DNA of 64,000 nt from JAWKXU01 sp020446465 (GTDB lineage Bacteria; Pseudomonadota; Alphaproteobacteria; Sphingomonadales; Sphingomonadaceae), in contig JAWKXU010000002.1 in NCBI GenBank assembly GCA_041396845.1, forward strand, positions 558,001-622,000, given 5' to 3'. The notes beneath the pieces were generated by a model. The model was not told the origin of the DNA, ran no database searches, and saw only the letters and a program-made list of their open reading frames with translations. Positions 27,021-35,973 of the stretch are shown piece after piece. A program made the translations under genes and the position numbers. Numbering within the stretch: the first letter of the stretch is position 1; each line of letters begins with the position of its first letter.

Positions 27021-27788
27021 TTAGGGCAGATACGGCGCCACAAAGCGCACAGCAGCCGCATGGATCGCAGGCGCGCTGACCAGCAGGCCAAGCGCGCGCG
27101 GATCACGCTTGTTAAACGCGAGCGGTTCGCCCAGCGCATCGCTGACAGTGGCGCCCGCCTCTCTCGCAATAAGGGCGGCGGCCCCCAGATCCCATTCGAA
27201 CCCCCAACGCAATGCAGCGACAAAGTCCGCCTCGTCCGCAGCGACCATGGCCGCACGCAAGGCAATCGAATTGGGCTTGTCGACAATGGTCAGCCCGTCA
27301 TCGGGTGAACGCAGCCTGTCTGCCGGGACTCGCGACCCTGAAAAAATGGAGCGGCTGCTTGCCGCCAGAGGCACACCGTTGCGCCATGCGCCTTGCCCGG
27401 CAACCGCGCACCACATTTCGTTGCGTGCCGGGGCCGACAAAATCCCCATGAGCGGCTTGCCCGCACTGACCAACGCAACGGAAACCGCCCAGCCGGGCCT
27501 GCCTGCAACAAAATCGCGGGTTCCGTCGATCGGATCGACAAGCCAGATCAGATCCCGGTCCAGCCGCTCATGACTGTCGGCCGTTTCTTCCGAAAGCCAC
27601 CCGGCGGCGGGTAAAAGCCCCGAAAGCTCCGTCTTCAAAAAGGCATCGACCGCAAGGTCGGCAGTGCAAACCGGCTGTCCGGGCGCCTTTTCCCAGCTTT
27701 CCACCGTCTTGCCATGACCGGGCCAGCTCGTAAGCGCAAGTTGGCCGGCATTTCCGACAATATGTTCAAGGTGGGCCTGATCGATCAT
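27021..27788 (-). CDS. Inositol monophosphatase family protein (possible histidinol-phosphatase or PAP phosphatase)
   Basis: This 255-residue Mg-dependent, lithium-sensitive phosphatase fold has WLSEETAD, then WLVDPIDGTRDF (the metal-binding DPIDGT box), and the late motif EWDLGAAALIAREAGA. The substrate is not set by sequence; a second family member, the CysQ-like gene at 38801, handles PAP by context. The ATG at 27788 is preferred; an earlier ATG at 27836 would start inside the palindromic element that begins only four bases upstream. No Shine-Dalgarno is visible, perhaps because the element displaced it. Confidence 0.88.
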   Translation of the reverse strand: MIDQAHLEHIVGNAGQLALTSWPGHGKTVESWEKAPGQPVCTADLAVDAFLKTELSGLLPAAGWLSEETADSHERLDRDLIWLVDPIDGTRDFVAGRPGWAVSVALVSAGKPLMGILSAPARNEMWCAVAGQGAWRNGVPLAASSRSIFSGSRVPADRLRSPDDGLTIVDKPNSIALRAAMVAADEADFVAALRWGFEWDLGAAALIAREAGATVSDALGEPLAFNKRDPRALGLLVSAPAIHAAAVRFVAPYLP

Positions 27789-27791
27789 CGC

Positions 27792-28061
27792 TAGGCGGCG
27801 TAGACAAATTCCGTGCGAGCCACGGTTCGTGCCCATTCGGGCGCTGACAAGGCGCGAAGCTGCAGGAAGAGCGGGCCTCTTTCAAGGCGGAGCAACGCTG
27901 TCAGCGCCCGAATGGGCCGAACCCAAGTGTGGGCCGGGGCCAAAAACGCCATTTCAGCGTCGTTCGTCCTCGAATATGCCAGCATGTCCTTCGTTCTCAC
28001 TCCTCGAACTGACGTTTTTGGCCTCCGGCCGTGACCGCACGGAATTTGTCCACGCCGCCTA
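27792..28061. repeat. 270-bp structured palindromic element (copy 1)
   Basis: The outer 26-bp terminal inverted repeats (27792-27817 and 28036-28061) differ at one base and begin TAGGCGGCGT. Inside there is a perfect 19-bp inverted pair (27831-27849 and 27899-27917) around a 49-nt loop, and a third pair (27932-27948 and 28013-28030). The loop core (GCAGGAA ... CTTTCAAGG ... ACGC) recurs in the element at 50113. It carries no credible gene. The remaining bases up to sucC (28062-28176) should hold the sucC promoter. Confidence 0.85.
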
Positions 28062-28176
28062 AGATATATAATTTGTCGCTTTGCGCTGCACTGCAACACT
28101 TTTCAAGCGCCCCGCGATGTGCAAAGGCCAGCAGCAAACCTCTTCACACCTACGAATCCAGTGGAAAGCGAACATC

Positions 28177-29376
28177 ATGAACATTCACGAATACCAGGCC
28201 AAGGAACTGCTTGCGAAATACGGTGTCGGCGTTCCGGCAGGCCATGCTGCCCTGACTGTCGAAGAAGCCGTGGAAGGCGCAAAGAAACTTCCCGGGCCGC
28301 TTTATGTCGTGAAAGCGCAGATTCATGCCGGTGGTCGTGGCAAGGGCAAGTTCAAGGAACTGGGCGCTGACGCCAAGGGCGGGGTTCGCCTTTCCAAATC
28401 GCTGGAAGACGTCGAAGCCAATGCAAAGGAAATGCTCGGCAACACGCTGGTCACTGTCCAGACAGGCGAAGCGGGCAAGCAGGTCAATCGCCTTTATGTG
28501 ACCGATGGCGTGGACATCGCCAGCGAATACTACCTTTCCATGCTGGTTGACCGTGCATCGGGCCGCGTTGCCATGATCGTTTCCACCGAAGGCGGCATGG
28601 ATATCGAGGAAGTGGCGCATTCGACGCCTGAAAAGATCACCACCATCACCATCGACCCGGCGCAGGGCTTCATGCCGCACCATGGCCGCGCGGTCGCATT
28701 TGCGCTCAAGCTGGAAGGCGACCTCAACAAGCAGGCGCAGAAACTGGCAAAGCAGCTCTATACCGCGTTCATGGACCTTGATTGCGCCATGCTCGAAATC
28801 AACCCGCTCGTCGAAACCGCCGATGGCAATCTGCTGGTGCTCGACACCAAGATGAGCTTCGATTCGAACGCCATGTTCCGTCACCCCGATGTCGAAGCCC
28901 TGCGCGACGAAACCGAAGAAGACCCGGCCGAAGTCGAAGCCAGCAAATATGACCTCGCCTATATCAAACTTGATGGCAACATCGGCTGCATGGTGAACGG
29001 CGCTGGCCTCGCCATGGCCACGATGGACATTATCAAGCTGAACGGCGCTTTCCCGGCCAACTTCCTCGACGTGGGCGGCGGCGCGACCAAGGAAAAGGTG
29101 ACAGAAGCATTCAAGATCATCTTGTCCGATCCGGCAGTTGAAGGCATTCTCGTCAATATCTTCGGCGGCATCATGAAATGCGACGTGATCGCCGATGGCA
29201 TCGTGGCCGCAGCCAAGGATGTGAACCTTTCGGTTCCGCTGGTTGTCCGGCTGGAAGGCACCAACGTCGAAAAGGGCAAGGATATTCTCAACAATTCAGG
29301 CCTTCCGATCGTTTCCGCCAATGATCTTGGCGATGCCGCGCAGAAGATTGTCGCCGAAGTGAAGAAGGCGGCCTGA
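28177..29376 (+). CDS. sucC: Succinyl-CoA ligase, beta subunit (ADP-forming)
   Basis: SucC forms the nucleotide-binding half of succinyl-CoA synthetase in the TCA cycle. The 399-residue length and MNIHEYQAKELLAKYGV start are typical. ATP-grasp motifs (VKAQIHAGGRGK; EINPLVET) and the C-terminal ligase domain (GAGLAMATMDIIK, FLDVGGGA, NIFGGIMKCD) are present. sucD is not in the window; etfB follows after a hairpin instead. The frame extends upstream to 28081, but family alignment fixes the start at 28177. Confidence 0.97.
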   Translation: MNIHEYQAKELLAKYGVGVPAGHAALTVEEAVEGAKKLPGPLYVVKAQIHAGGRGKGKFKELGADAKGGVRLSKSLEDVEANAKEMLGNTLVTVQTGEAGKQVNRLYVTDGVDIASEYYLSMLVDRASGRVAMIVSTEGGMDIEEVAHSTPEKITTITIDPAQGFMPHHGRAVAFALKLEGDLNKQAQKLAKQLYTAFMDLDCAMLEINPLVETADGNLLVLDTKMSFDSNAMFRHPDVEALRDETEEDPAEVEASKYDLAYIKLDGNIGCMVNGAGLAMATMDIIKLNGAFPANFLDVGGGATKEKVTEAFKIILSDPAVEGILVNIFGGIMKCDVIADGIVAAAKDVNLSVPLVVRLEGTNVEKGKDILNNSGLPIVSANDLGDAAQKIVAEVKKAA

Positions 29377-29384
29377 CTTTTTGC

Positions 29385-29408
29385 GAGAGGGGGCAACTGT
29401 CCCCTCTC
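29385..29408. other. Hairpin between sucC and etfB
   Basis: An 8-bp GC-rich stem, GAGAGGGG with CCCCTCTC, encloses an 8-nt loop just after the sucC stop. No T-run follows on either strand, so it may protect or process mRNA rather than act as an intrinsic terminator. Confidence 0.5.
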
Positions 29409-29487
29409 ACCAAACGACTTGTAATCCCGGCCCTTGTTGGGCTAGGGCAAAAAACATACACAAGTTTACTAATTTGGAGTTGAAGCC

Positions 29488-30234
29488 ATGAAGGTACTCG
29501 TCCCGGTCAAGCGGGTAATCGATTACAACGTAAAACCGCGGGTCAAGGCCGACGGTTCAGGCGTCGATCTCGCCAACGTCAAAATGAGCATGAACCCCTT
29601 TGACGAAATCGCGGTGGAAGAAGCGATTCGCCTCAAGGAAGCTGGCAAGGTTGAAGAAATCATCGCCATCTCCGTCGGTCCTGCCAAAGCGCAGGAAACG
29701 CTCCGCACCGCGCTCGCCATGGGCGCCGACCGCGCCATCCTGGTGCAGACCGATGACGAGGTTGAACCGCTCGCTGTCGCCAAGATCCTGAAAGCCATCG
29801 CCGAAGCGGAAGAGCCGGGCCTCATTATCCTGGGCAAGCAGGCCATCGACGACGATTCGAACCAGACCGGCCAGATGCTGGCCGCGCTGATGGGCCGTCC
29901 GCAAGGCACGTTCGCCAACGAACTCACGCTCGATGGTGACAGCGTGACCGTAAAGCGCGAAGTCGATGGCGGTCTGGAAACGGTGAAGCTGTCGCTGCCC
30001 GCGATCATCACGACCGATCTTCGCCTGAACGAGCCGCGCTATGCATCGCTGCCCAACATCATGAAGGCCAAGAAAAAGCCACTCGATGAAAAGACGCCCG
30101 CCGATTACGGTGTCGATACCGCGCCGCGCCTCAAAACGCTGAACGTCGGTGAACCGCCGGTCCGTCAGGCTGGTATCAAGGTCGCCGATGTGGACGAACT
30201 TGTCGCCAAGATGAAAGCACTCGGCATCGCGTAA
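29488..30234 (+). CDS. etfB: Electron transfer flavoprotein subunit beta
   Basis: The 248-residue EtfB (start MKVLVPVKRVIDYNVK) carries the AMP-binding segment and the family signature region around LGKQAIDDDSNQTGQML. It partners EtfA to shuttle electrons from acyl-CoA and other dehydrogenases to ETF:quinone oxidoreductase. A GGAG lies upstream of the ATG. etfA follows after 37 bases. Confidence 0.97.
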   Translation: MKVLVPVKRVIDYNVKPRVKADGSGVDLANVKMSMNPFDEIAVEEAIRLKEAGKVEEIIAISVGPAKAQETLRTALAMGADRAILVQTDDEVEPLAVAKILKAIAEAEEPGLIILGKQAIDDDSNQTGQMLAALMGRPQGTFANELTLDGDSVTVKREVDGGLETVKLSLPAIITTDLRLNEPRYASLPNIMKAKKKPLDEKTPADYGVDTAPRLKTLNVGEPPVRQAGIKVADVDELVAKMKALGIA

Positions 30235-30271
30235 TCGCGCCGGTCAACCAGAATTATTCAAGGACAAACGC

Positions 30272-31201
30272 ATGAAAACTCTCGTTTGGGTCGAACATGA
30301 CAACAGCGCGGTAAAGGATGCCACGCTTTCCGCCGTGACCGCCGCTGCGCAACTGGGTGAGGTTCACCTGCTCGTTGCCGGTCAGGGTTGCGGCGCGGTT
30401 GCCGATGCTGCCGCGAAGATCGCCGGTGTGGGCAAAGTCCACGTCGCTGACGATGCCGCTTATGCCAATGCACTGGCCGAAAACGTCGCGCCGCTGATCG
30501 CATCGCTGATGGACAGCCACGACGCATTCCTTGCGCCGGCTACCACCACTGGCAAGAACATCGCGCCGCGTGTCGCTGCCTTGCTCGACGTGATGCAGAT
30601 TTCAGACATTCTCTCGGTTGAAGGCCCCAAGACCTTCACCCGCCCGATTTACGCCGGTAACGCCATCGCGACTGTCGAATCGAGCGATGCAAAGCTCGTC
30701 ATCACGGTGCGCGGCACCGCTTTTGACAAGGCGGCGGCTGAAGGTGGCTCTGGCACGGTAGAGGCTGTTTCCGGCGCGGGTGACGCTGGTCTTTCCAGCT
30801 TCGTCGGGGCTGAACTGGCGAAGTCCGAACGCCCGGAACTGACCAGCGCCAAGATCATCGTGTCAGGTGGCCGTGCGCTCAAGGATTCGGAAACGTTCCA
30901 GAGCACGATCCTCCCGCTGGCAGACAAGCTGGGTGCAGGCGTTGGCGCTTCGCGCGCGGCAGTCGATGCTGGCTATGTTCCCAACGATTATCAGGTTGGC
31001 CAGACCGGCAAGATCGTCGCACCGGAAGTTTACATCGCTATCGGTATTTCGGGCGCTATCCAGCACCTTGCCGGGATGAAGGATTCCAAGACCATCATCG
31101 CCATCAACAAGGATGAAGATGCCCCGATCTTCCAGGTTGCGGACATCGGCCTTGTTGCCGACCTTTACAAGGTCGTGCCGGAACTGACCGAAAAGCTCTG
31201 A
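30272..31201 (+). CDS. etfA: Electron transfer flavoprotein subunit alpha
   Basis: The 309-residue EtfA has an N-terminal domain starting MKTLVWVEHDN and a C-terminal FAD-binding domain with SGGRALKDSETF, GASRAAVDAGY, VGQTGKIVAPEVYIAIGISG and NKDEDAPIFQVADIGLV. It forms the heterodimeric ETF with EtfB. A strong hairpin terminator follows nine bases after its stop. Confidence 0.97.
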   Translation: MKTLVWVEHDNSAVKDATLSAVTAAAQLGEVHLLVAGQGCGAVADAAAKIAGVGKVHVADDAAYANALAENVAPLIASLMDSHDAFLAPATTTGKNIAPRVAALLDVMQISDILSVEGPKTFTRPIYAGNAIATVESSDAKLVITVRGTAFDKAAAEGGSGTVEAVSGAGDAGLSSFVGAELAKSERPELTSAKIIVSGGRALKDSETFQSTILPLADKLGAGVGASRAAVDAGYVPNDYQVGQTGKIVAPEVYIAIGISGAIQHLAGMKDSKTIIAINKDEDAPIFQVADIGLVADLYKVVPELTEKL

Positions 31202-31209
31202 TTTGATTT

Positions 31210-31244
31210 GCGCCCCGCCTCCTTGTCGGGAGGCGGGCGCTTTT
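31210..31244 (+). terminator. Rho-independent terminator after etfA
   Basis: A GC-rich stem (GCGCCCCGCCTCC pairing with GGAGGCGGGCGC, one bulge) is followed by TTTT and, shortly after, a second T-run. Its position right after the etfA stop argues that the next gene starts at 31312 and not at the earlier in-frame codon at 31252. Confidence 0.85.
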
Positions 31245-31311
31245 CGTATTTTTGGCGAAACTGCATGGCCACGGCATTGCCGAAGCCGGTTTGACGCCCT
31301 ATCCCGCCCCC

Positions 31312-32451
31312 ATGAACCAGATCGACGCCAAACCCGCCGTCATGTCTGTCGGCGAGAACCCGACGCGCCTCTGGGGCCTTTCGATGGCCGAACGCACCCG
31401 GCGTCTGGCGGCAAGCGCGGGCCTTCCCTTTACTGAAACAGCCGATTTGCGGCGGCCCTATATCCTTGCGAACGCGGCCTTTGCGTTCGATCCCGCATGG
31501 CTCCGTCACGCTATGGAAACGCCGGGCTTCGCACTGACGTTGAACGGCGTGCCCGCACTCGTCCATGCCCGCAATGCAGCAGATGCCGAGCGCGTAATCG
31601 CGGCGATGGAACATAGCGCCCCACTTCCTGCAATGGCAGGACTGGAGGTTGCCGCCTTCGAGAGTGGGCCAACGATCGAGAACAAACAGCTACGCAAACG
31701 CGAAACGCCGTTTTTGCAACGGCTGGAGCCTGCCACGGTCCGTTCGATCGAACGGGCAAGCTACTTTGGCGCCTACAAGGGCGTAACCGACATTCTCACC
31801 AAATATCTCTGGCCGGAATGGGCGCTGGTCCTCACCCGCATTGCCGCGCGCATCGGGATGACCCCCAACATGGTGACAGCCATCGGAGCCATCTTGTGCG
31901 TCTGGGCCACAGTGCTTTTCGCGCAAGGCCAATACTGGACCGGCATGGCGGCGGGCCTCGTGTTCATGGTGCTGGACACGGTGGACGGCAAACTCGCCCG
32001 TTGCACCATCACGTCTAGCTGGTGGGGCAATGTGTTCGATCACGGTATTGATCTTGTCCACCCGCCGTTCTGGTGGTGGTTCTGGGCGACCGGGCTTGTC
32101 CATTGGGGGCTTGGTTTCGATGAATGGACATTCTGGGCAGTGCAGATCGCCATTCAGGGCGGCTACGTTGTCCAGCGGCTGATCGAAGGCTATTTCATGC
32201 GCCGGTTCGACGGGATACACATCCACGTCTGGCGCAAGTTTGACAGCCAGTTCCGCCTCATCACGGCCCGGCGCAACCCCAACATGGTGATCCTGTTCGT
32301 TTCTGTCCTCCTGGGCAGGCCGGACTGGGGCCTTGTTGCCGTTGCAATCTGGACAGTCCTTTCACTGGTCGTCCACATGGTTCAGATTGTGCAAGCCTTG
32401 CAGGTTGCGGCATCGGGCAAGGTGATTACATCATGGCTCGCGGAGAATTGA
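31312..32451 (+). CDS. CDP-alcohol phosphatidyltransferase family membrane protein
   Basis: This 379-residue protein has an N-terminal soluble part of ~150 residues of unrecognised fold, then a membrane domain with the full CDP-OH-P motif DGKLARCTITSSWWGNVFDHGID (DG-x2-AR-x8-G-x3-D-x3-D). It should transfer a phospho-alcohol from a CDP-activated donor. The acceptor is unknown. With the adjacent HIT protein and the nucleotidyltransferase it resembles a split version of activation-plus-transfer pathways for polyol phosphates. That pathway is inference. Confidence 0.82.
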   Translation: MNQIDAKPAVMSVGENPTRLWGLSMAERTRRLAASAGLPFTETADLRRPYILANAAFAFDPAWLRHAMETPGFALTLNGVPALVHARNAADAERVIAAMEHSAPLPAMAGLEVAAFESGPTIENKQLRKRETPFLQRLEPATVRSIERASYFGAYKGVTDILTKYLWPEWALVLTRIAARIGMTPNMVTAIGAILCVWATVLFAQGQYWTGMAAGLVFMVLDTVDGKLARCTITSSWWGNVFDHGIDLVHPPFWWWFWATGLVHWGLGFDEWTFWAVQIAIQGGYVVQRLIEGYFMRRFDGIHIHVWRKFDSQFRLITARRNPNMVILFVSVLLGRPDWGLVAVAIWTVLSLVVHMVQIVQALQVAASGKVITSWLAEN

Positions 32452-32456
32452 TCATC

Positions 32457-32885
32457 ATGAACGCGACAATCGAAAAATTTGGCTGGCCCACATCGCTGGT
32501 GAAAGAGTTTGAACACTGGGTTGTGCTCGCGCGCCCGGCCCAGCCAACACTCGGCAGCCTTGTTCTGGCAGCAAAATCCGACGTCACCGCTTTTGGCGCC
32601 TTGCCTGAAAGCGCTCATGCTGAGCTAAAACAGGCCAGTGCAACGATTGAAAAGGCGCTGGGCAAGCTGGTCGGTTATGAGAAGCTCAATTACCTGATGC
32701 TGATGATGGTGGACCCGCATGTCCACTTTCACGTCATTCCACGCTATGAAGGTGCGCGCGAATGGAGCGGCATGAACTTCACCGATAACGGATGGCCAAA
32801 AACGCCCGATCTGGGCCAGGCGGTTGCACTGGACGACGCACAGTTAAAGGAACTGGCCGCATGGCTGGCGATCGGGTTCGACTGA
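32457..32885 (+). CDS. HIT family hydrolase
   Basis: This 142-residue histidine-triad protein has catalytic HVHFHVIPRY near residues 90-99. HIT enzymes hydrolyse or transfer nucleotide monophosphates from phosphoramidates, dinucleotides or adenylylated intermediates. The start is either ATG 32433 (overlapping the preceding gene) or 32457, chosen because it lies just after the preceding stop with GGAG upstream. It is coupled to the CDP-alcohol transferase gene and converges with the nucleotidyltransferase. Confidence 0.85.
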   Translation: MNATIEKFGWPTSLVKEFEHWVVLARPAQPTLGSLVLAAKSDVTAFGALPESAHAELKQASATIEKALGKLVGYEKLNYLMLMMVDPHVHFHVIPRYEGAREWSGMNFTDNGWPKTPDLGQAVALDDAQLKELAAWLAIGFD

Positions 32886-32918
32886 CGCCCAGACAAAAGC
32901 CACTGCGCCCGATTGCGG

Positions 32919-33656
32919 TCAGACCCAGGTGTCGGTCAACGCCGTTGCTATCTCGATATCGTTGAGAAAATCGACTTCGGCCCAATCCATCCCCTCGATA
33001 GAAACAGTGCCAACTTTGCCGCTGTCGGCAATCATGTCGATTACTTTCAGATACCAGTGGTTGACCCCGTCGGGCGTGCGCATCGTCTGGCGCACTGTCT
33101 CGCGGAAAAGGTCTGCGCCATCCCCGCGGAAAGCCAGAAAGCCGATGGATTCGGCATTGCTTTCTTCGGCAGTGAGGGTCTTTCCGATCCGCGCCAAACG
33201 GCCATTTTCGCCGCGTGAGACTTTCATGTCGTCGCTGTCATAGGCGGGCTTTACATCAACTGTCACTGCAATCGGCCAGTCGGAGCCTTGCTGGACACGC
33301 GCGACAATTTCTTGCGAAACCAGCGTATCGCCGTTGAGGATAAGGAAATCGTCCTGCATCTGGTCGCGGACGATCCAGCAGGAACCAAGGTTGTCTGCAA
33401 CTTTGAAAAACGGGTTAAAATGACAGGTCACTGTCACACGCGGATCGTTGAGCGAGGACAGTCGTTCTTCGACCATATCCGTCATGAACCCGGTAACAAC
33501 GTCGATCCGCTTGACCCCGCCACGCGCCAGCATTTCGATCTGCCACTCGATCAAGGTGCGCCCTGAAAACTCGATCAGGCATTTGGGTCTTTCAGCCGTC
33601 AGGGGCAAAAGGCGCGAACCCTGGCCTGCGCTCAGAAGAATAGCATGTTCGATCAT
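32919..33656 (-). CDS. Sugar/polyol-phosphate nucleotidyltransferase
   Basis: This 245-residue NTP-transferase has the signature LSAGQGSRLLPLTAERPKCLIEF and the catalytic GDTLVSQEI region. Single-domain enzymes of this length activate sugar-1-phosphates, phosphocholine or inositol phosphates with CTP or another NTP. Alternative starts at 33668 and 33683 exist, and none has a strong ribosome site. It is divergent from the flippase, with the CDP-alcohol transferase close by, so a CDP-activated product is a plausible guess. Confidence 0.82.
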   Translation of the reverse strand: MIEHAILLSAGQGSRLLPLTAERPKCLIEFSGRTLIEWQIEMLARGGVKRIDVVTGFMTDMVEERLSSLNDPRVTVTCHFNPFFKVADNLGSCWIVRDQMQDDFLILNGDTLVSQEIVARVQQGSDWPIAVTVDVKPAYDSDDMKVSRGENGRLARIGKTLTAEESNAESIGFLAFRGDGADLFRETVRQTMRTPDGVNHWYLKVIDMIADSGKVGTVSIEGMDWAEVDFLNDIEIATALTDTWV

Positions 33657-33742
33657 GAAAAAAGCCATTAGGCGTTGATCCATCAACCCGCAATGGTCCG
33701 CACTGCTTGCAGAAATCGCCCGGCTGGTTCAAACGCGTCGCA

Positions 33743-35104
33743 ATGCCAGCCAAGGCCCGCAAGAGACCCATGCCCGAATCCCTGCTGGGCCGCATGTTCG
33801 CCAACACCATGTGGTTGCTGGGCGGCAAGGGCTTTGGCGCGATTTGCAGCCTTGTCTATCTGGCGATCATCACGCGATCGCTGGGCCTGAAAGGGTTCGG
33901 CCACTTTTCACTGATATTCGGCACATCGCAGGCGCTGATTGCTATTGCCGGTTTCCAGACATGGCGCATCGTGGTTCGCTATGGCGCGACGCATGTCCAG
34001 CGTGATGACTGGGGCGCCTTTGGCCGGCTGAGTATGCTGTGCGGCCTGCTCGATGCAGCCGGTGCGGTCATGGGATGCCTGGCGGCCTGGGTGATTTTCT
34101 ACCAGTTCAACCACGCGCTCGATCTCAATCCCGATCTTGTTGGCGTTGCGTTCTGGTTCAACGTCGCGGCACTGTGGGCGCTGGTTTCGTCGCCAACCGG
34201 CATCGTGCGCGCGCTCAATCGGTTCGATATCGCAACTTATGTCGAGGCGATCGTTCCGCTGGGGCGGCTGCTGGCGGCAGGGGCCATCTGGCTGACTGGT
34301 CCGACGCTGGTGAAATTTCTTGTCGCCTGGGCCGTCATCGACCTTATCGAAGCGGCACTTTATTGGTTAATGGCCCGCATTCTTGCACCAAAGGCCATTG
34401 GCTGGAACGCCCTGAAGCACTGGCGACAGTCGCTCCACGAAAATGACGGGATCATGCATTTCTTCTGGGTCACATATGCCACGGCGACGATTGATGCTGT
34501 GAAGAAAAACGGCCCGCTTCTCGCCGTCGGCTATTTCGTCGGGACAAAGGGCGCAGGTCTGTTCCGCCTTGCCCAGCAGTTGAGCCAGGGTCTGGGCAAG
34601 TTCTCGGCATTGCTGACCCGCGCAGCCTATGCGGAAATCTCACGGGCACGCTTTGCCGTGGCCAAGGATGAATTCAGAAAACTGACCGCGCAGACCAGCC
34701 TCATCGCCAGCGCGGCAGGATTACTGGTGATCGGGCTATCGCTCCTTCTGGGCAAGCAGTTACTGCTTATCGTCGGGGGCGAGACGTTCATGGTCGCTTA
34801 TCCCGTGCTGGTGGCCATGGCAGTCAGCGCCGCGTTTGAACTGGGCGGCGTCGCGTTTGAACCGGCGCTCCATTCCACCGGCAACGCGCGAAAGGCGCTC
34901 TGGGCAAAGCTGGTCTCGCTTGCCGTGTTGCTGGCGATTTTCGTCCCGCTCGCCCATCGTTACGAAGCGCTGGGCATTGCCATTGCCGTCGCCATTTCAG
35001 CGGCAGTTGCCTATGTCATCGCCGGATTTTTCGCCTGGCGCCGGATCGACGACATACCGACCGCAGGCCAGTCCCTCCGCGATGGTGAAGACACCGGGCC
35101 ATAG
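33743..35104 (+). CDS. Polysaccharide/lipid flippase (MOP superfamily), copy 1
   Basis: The 453-residue membrane protein shows about a dozen hydrophobic helices and the Wzx-like N terminus NTMWLLGGKGFGAICSLVYL. It is clearly paralogous to the protein at 46626 (shared GGKGFGA, LGLKGFGHFSLIFGT, YVEAIVPLGRL and FEPALHST segments). It should flip an undecaprenyl- or lipid-linked glycan. TTG at 33707 opens the frame; the ATG at 33743 gives an N terminus matching the paralogue. Confidence 0.88.
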   Translation: MPAKARKRPMPESLLGRMFANTMWLLGGKGFGAICSLVYLAIITRSLGLKGFGHFSLIFGTSQALIAIAGFQTWRIVVRYGATHVQRDDWGAFGRLSMLCGLLDAAGAVMGCLAAWVIFYQFNHALDLNPDLVGVAFWFNVAALWALVSSPTGIVRALNRFDIATYVEAIVPLGRLLAAGAIWLTGPTLVKFLVAWAVIDLIEAALYWLMARILAPKAIGWNALKHWRQSLHENDGIMHFFWVTYATATIDAVKKNGPLLAVGYFVGTKGAGLFRLAQQLSQGLGKFSALLTRAAYAEISRARFAVAKDEFRKLTAQTSLIASAAGLLVIGLSLLLGKQLLLIVGGETFMVAYPVLVAMAVSAAFELGGVAFEPALHSTGNARKALWAKLVSLAVLLAIFVPLAHRYEALGIAIAVAISAAVAYVIAGFFAWRRIDDIPTAGQSLRDGEDTGP

Positions 35105-35114
35105 GCCTTGAAAC

Positions 35115-35861
35115 TCAGCCCTTGAAATTGTCCTTGGCGGCGCGAATTTCCGCAAAAGCCAGCGCCGGGTCTGTTTCGTTTGAAAGCTCTGGCGCGCGGA
35201 AAAACGGATTGGTGCGCCGTTCCTCCCCGATCGTGGTCGGCACTGTTGGTTCACCCCGCGCGCGCGTTGCCTCAATCTGGCGCATACGCTCGGCAAGGGC
35301 TGGCGAGGAATCGACCGTCACGGCGAAACGGCCATTGGCAAGCGTATATTCGTGTGCAGACCAGGCAACCGTTTCAGGTGGCAGGGCGGCAAGACGCGAA
35401 AGGCTGGCCCACATCTGCTGCGGTGTTCCTTCGAACACGCGCCCGCAGCCAAGCGGGAACAGCGTATCGCCCACGAAAATCGTGGCCTCTTCCGGGGCGT
35501 AATAACAGATGTGGCCAAGCGTATGGCCGCCGGTATCGAGAACATCGAAACGCACAGTGCCCAGCGTCACCTGATCGCCATCACCAACAATGCGGTCCAG
35601 CGGGAAGTGTTCTTTCACTTCTGCCGGGCCGACAAGCTCGCACGCGAATCGCTCCTTCAGCGCCGCGTTGCCTCCGGCATGGTCCGGGTGCCAGTGCGTG
35701 TTCAGCACAAGATCGACATTCCAGCCCAGATTTTCGGCTTCACGAATGATCGCTTCGGCATCAGGCGTATCGATCGTGGCGACTTTCCCGGATGCGTCGT
35801 CACGCACCAGATAGGCGTAATTGTCGGAAAGGCAGGGGAATTGATGAACTGTAAGGGGCAT
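35115..35861 (-). CDS. gloB: Hydroxyacylglutathione hydrolase (glyoxalase II)
   Basis: The 248-residue metallo-beta-lactamase fold enzyme hydrolyses S-lactoylglutathione, the second step of methylglyoxal detoxification. It has the metal motif THWHPDHAGG, the downstream GGHTLGH and VGDTLFPLGCGR, and the glyoxalase II C-terminal region (SAHEYTLANGRFA ... RTNPFFRA). The start at MPLTVHQFPCLSDNYAYLV fits the family; the longer frame does not. It is divergent from cysD. Confidence 0.96.
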   Translation of the reverse strand: MPLTVHQFPCLSDNYAYLVRDDASGKVATIDTPDAEAIIREAENLGWNVDLVLNTHWHPDHAGGNAALKERFACELVGPAEVKEHFPLDRIVGDGDQVTLGTVRFDVLDTGGHTLGHICYYAPEEATIFVGDTLFPLGCGRVFEGTPQQMWASLSRLAALPPETVAWSAHEYTLANGRFAVTVDSSPALAERMRQIEATRARGEPTVPTTIGEERRTNPFFRAPELSNETDPALAFAEIRAAKDNFKG

Positions 35862-35973
35862 GGGAATATCTCGATAATCGCAACGTGGTTTGCGCCAGAC
35901 TATAGCACAACTGCAAGGCGGCAAACATTTCGTGTGATTGACCCCTCCCCGCCCCCCGCCTAGTGGCGCAGGA

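Noticed and set aside
27791..28099. Small open frames inside the palindromic element, including LQEERASFKAEQ-like peptides
   Set aside because: The sequence is dominated by inverted repeats; peptides on both strands are by-products of the stems.
29385..29408. Intrinsic terminator after sucC
   Set aside because: Stable hairpin but no T-run on either side in the right order; kept only as a hairpin.
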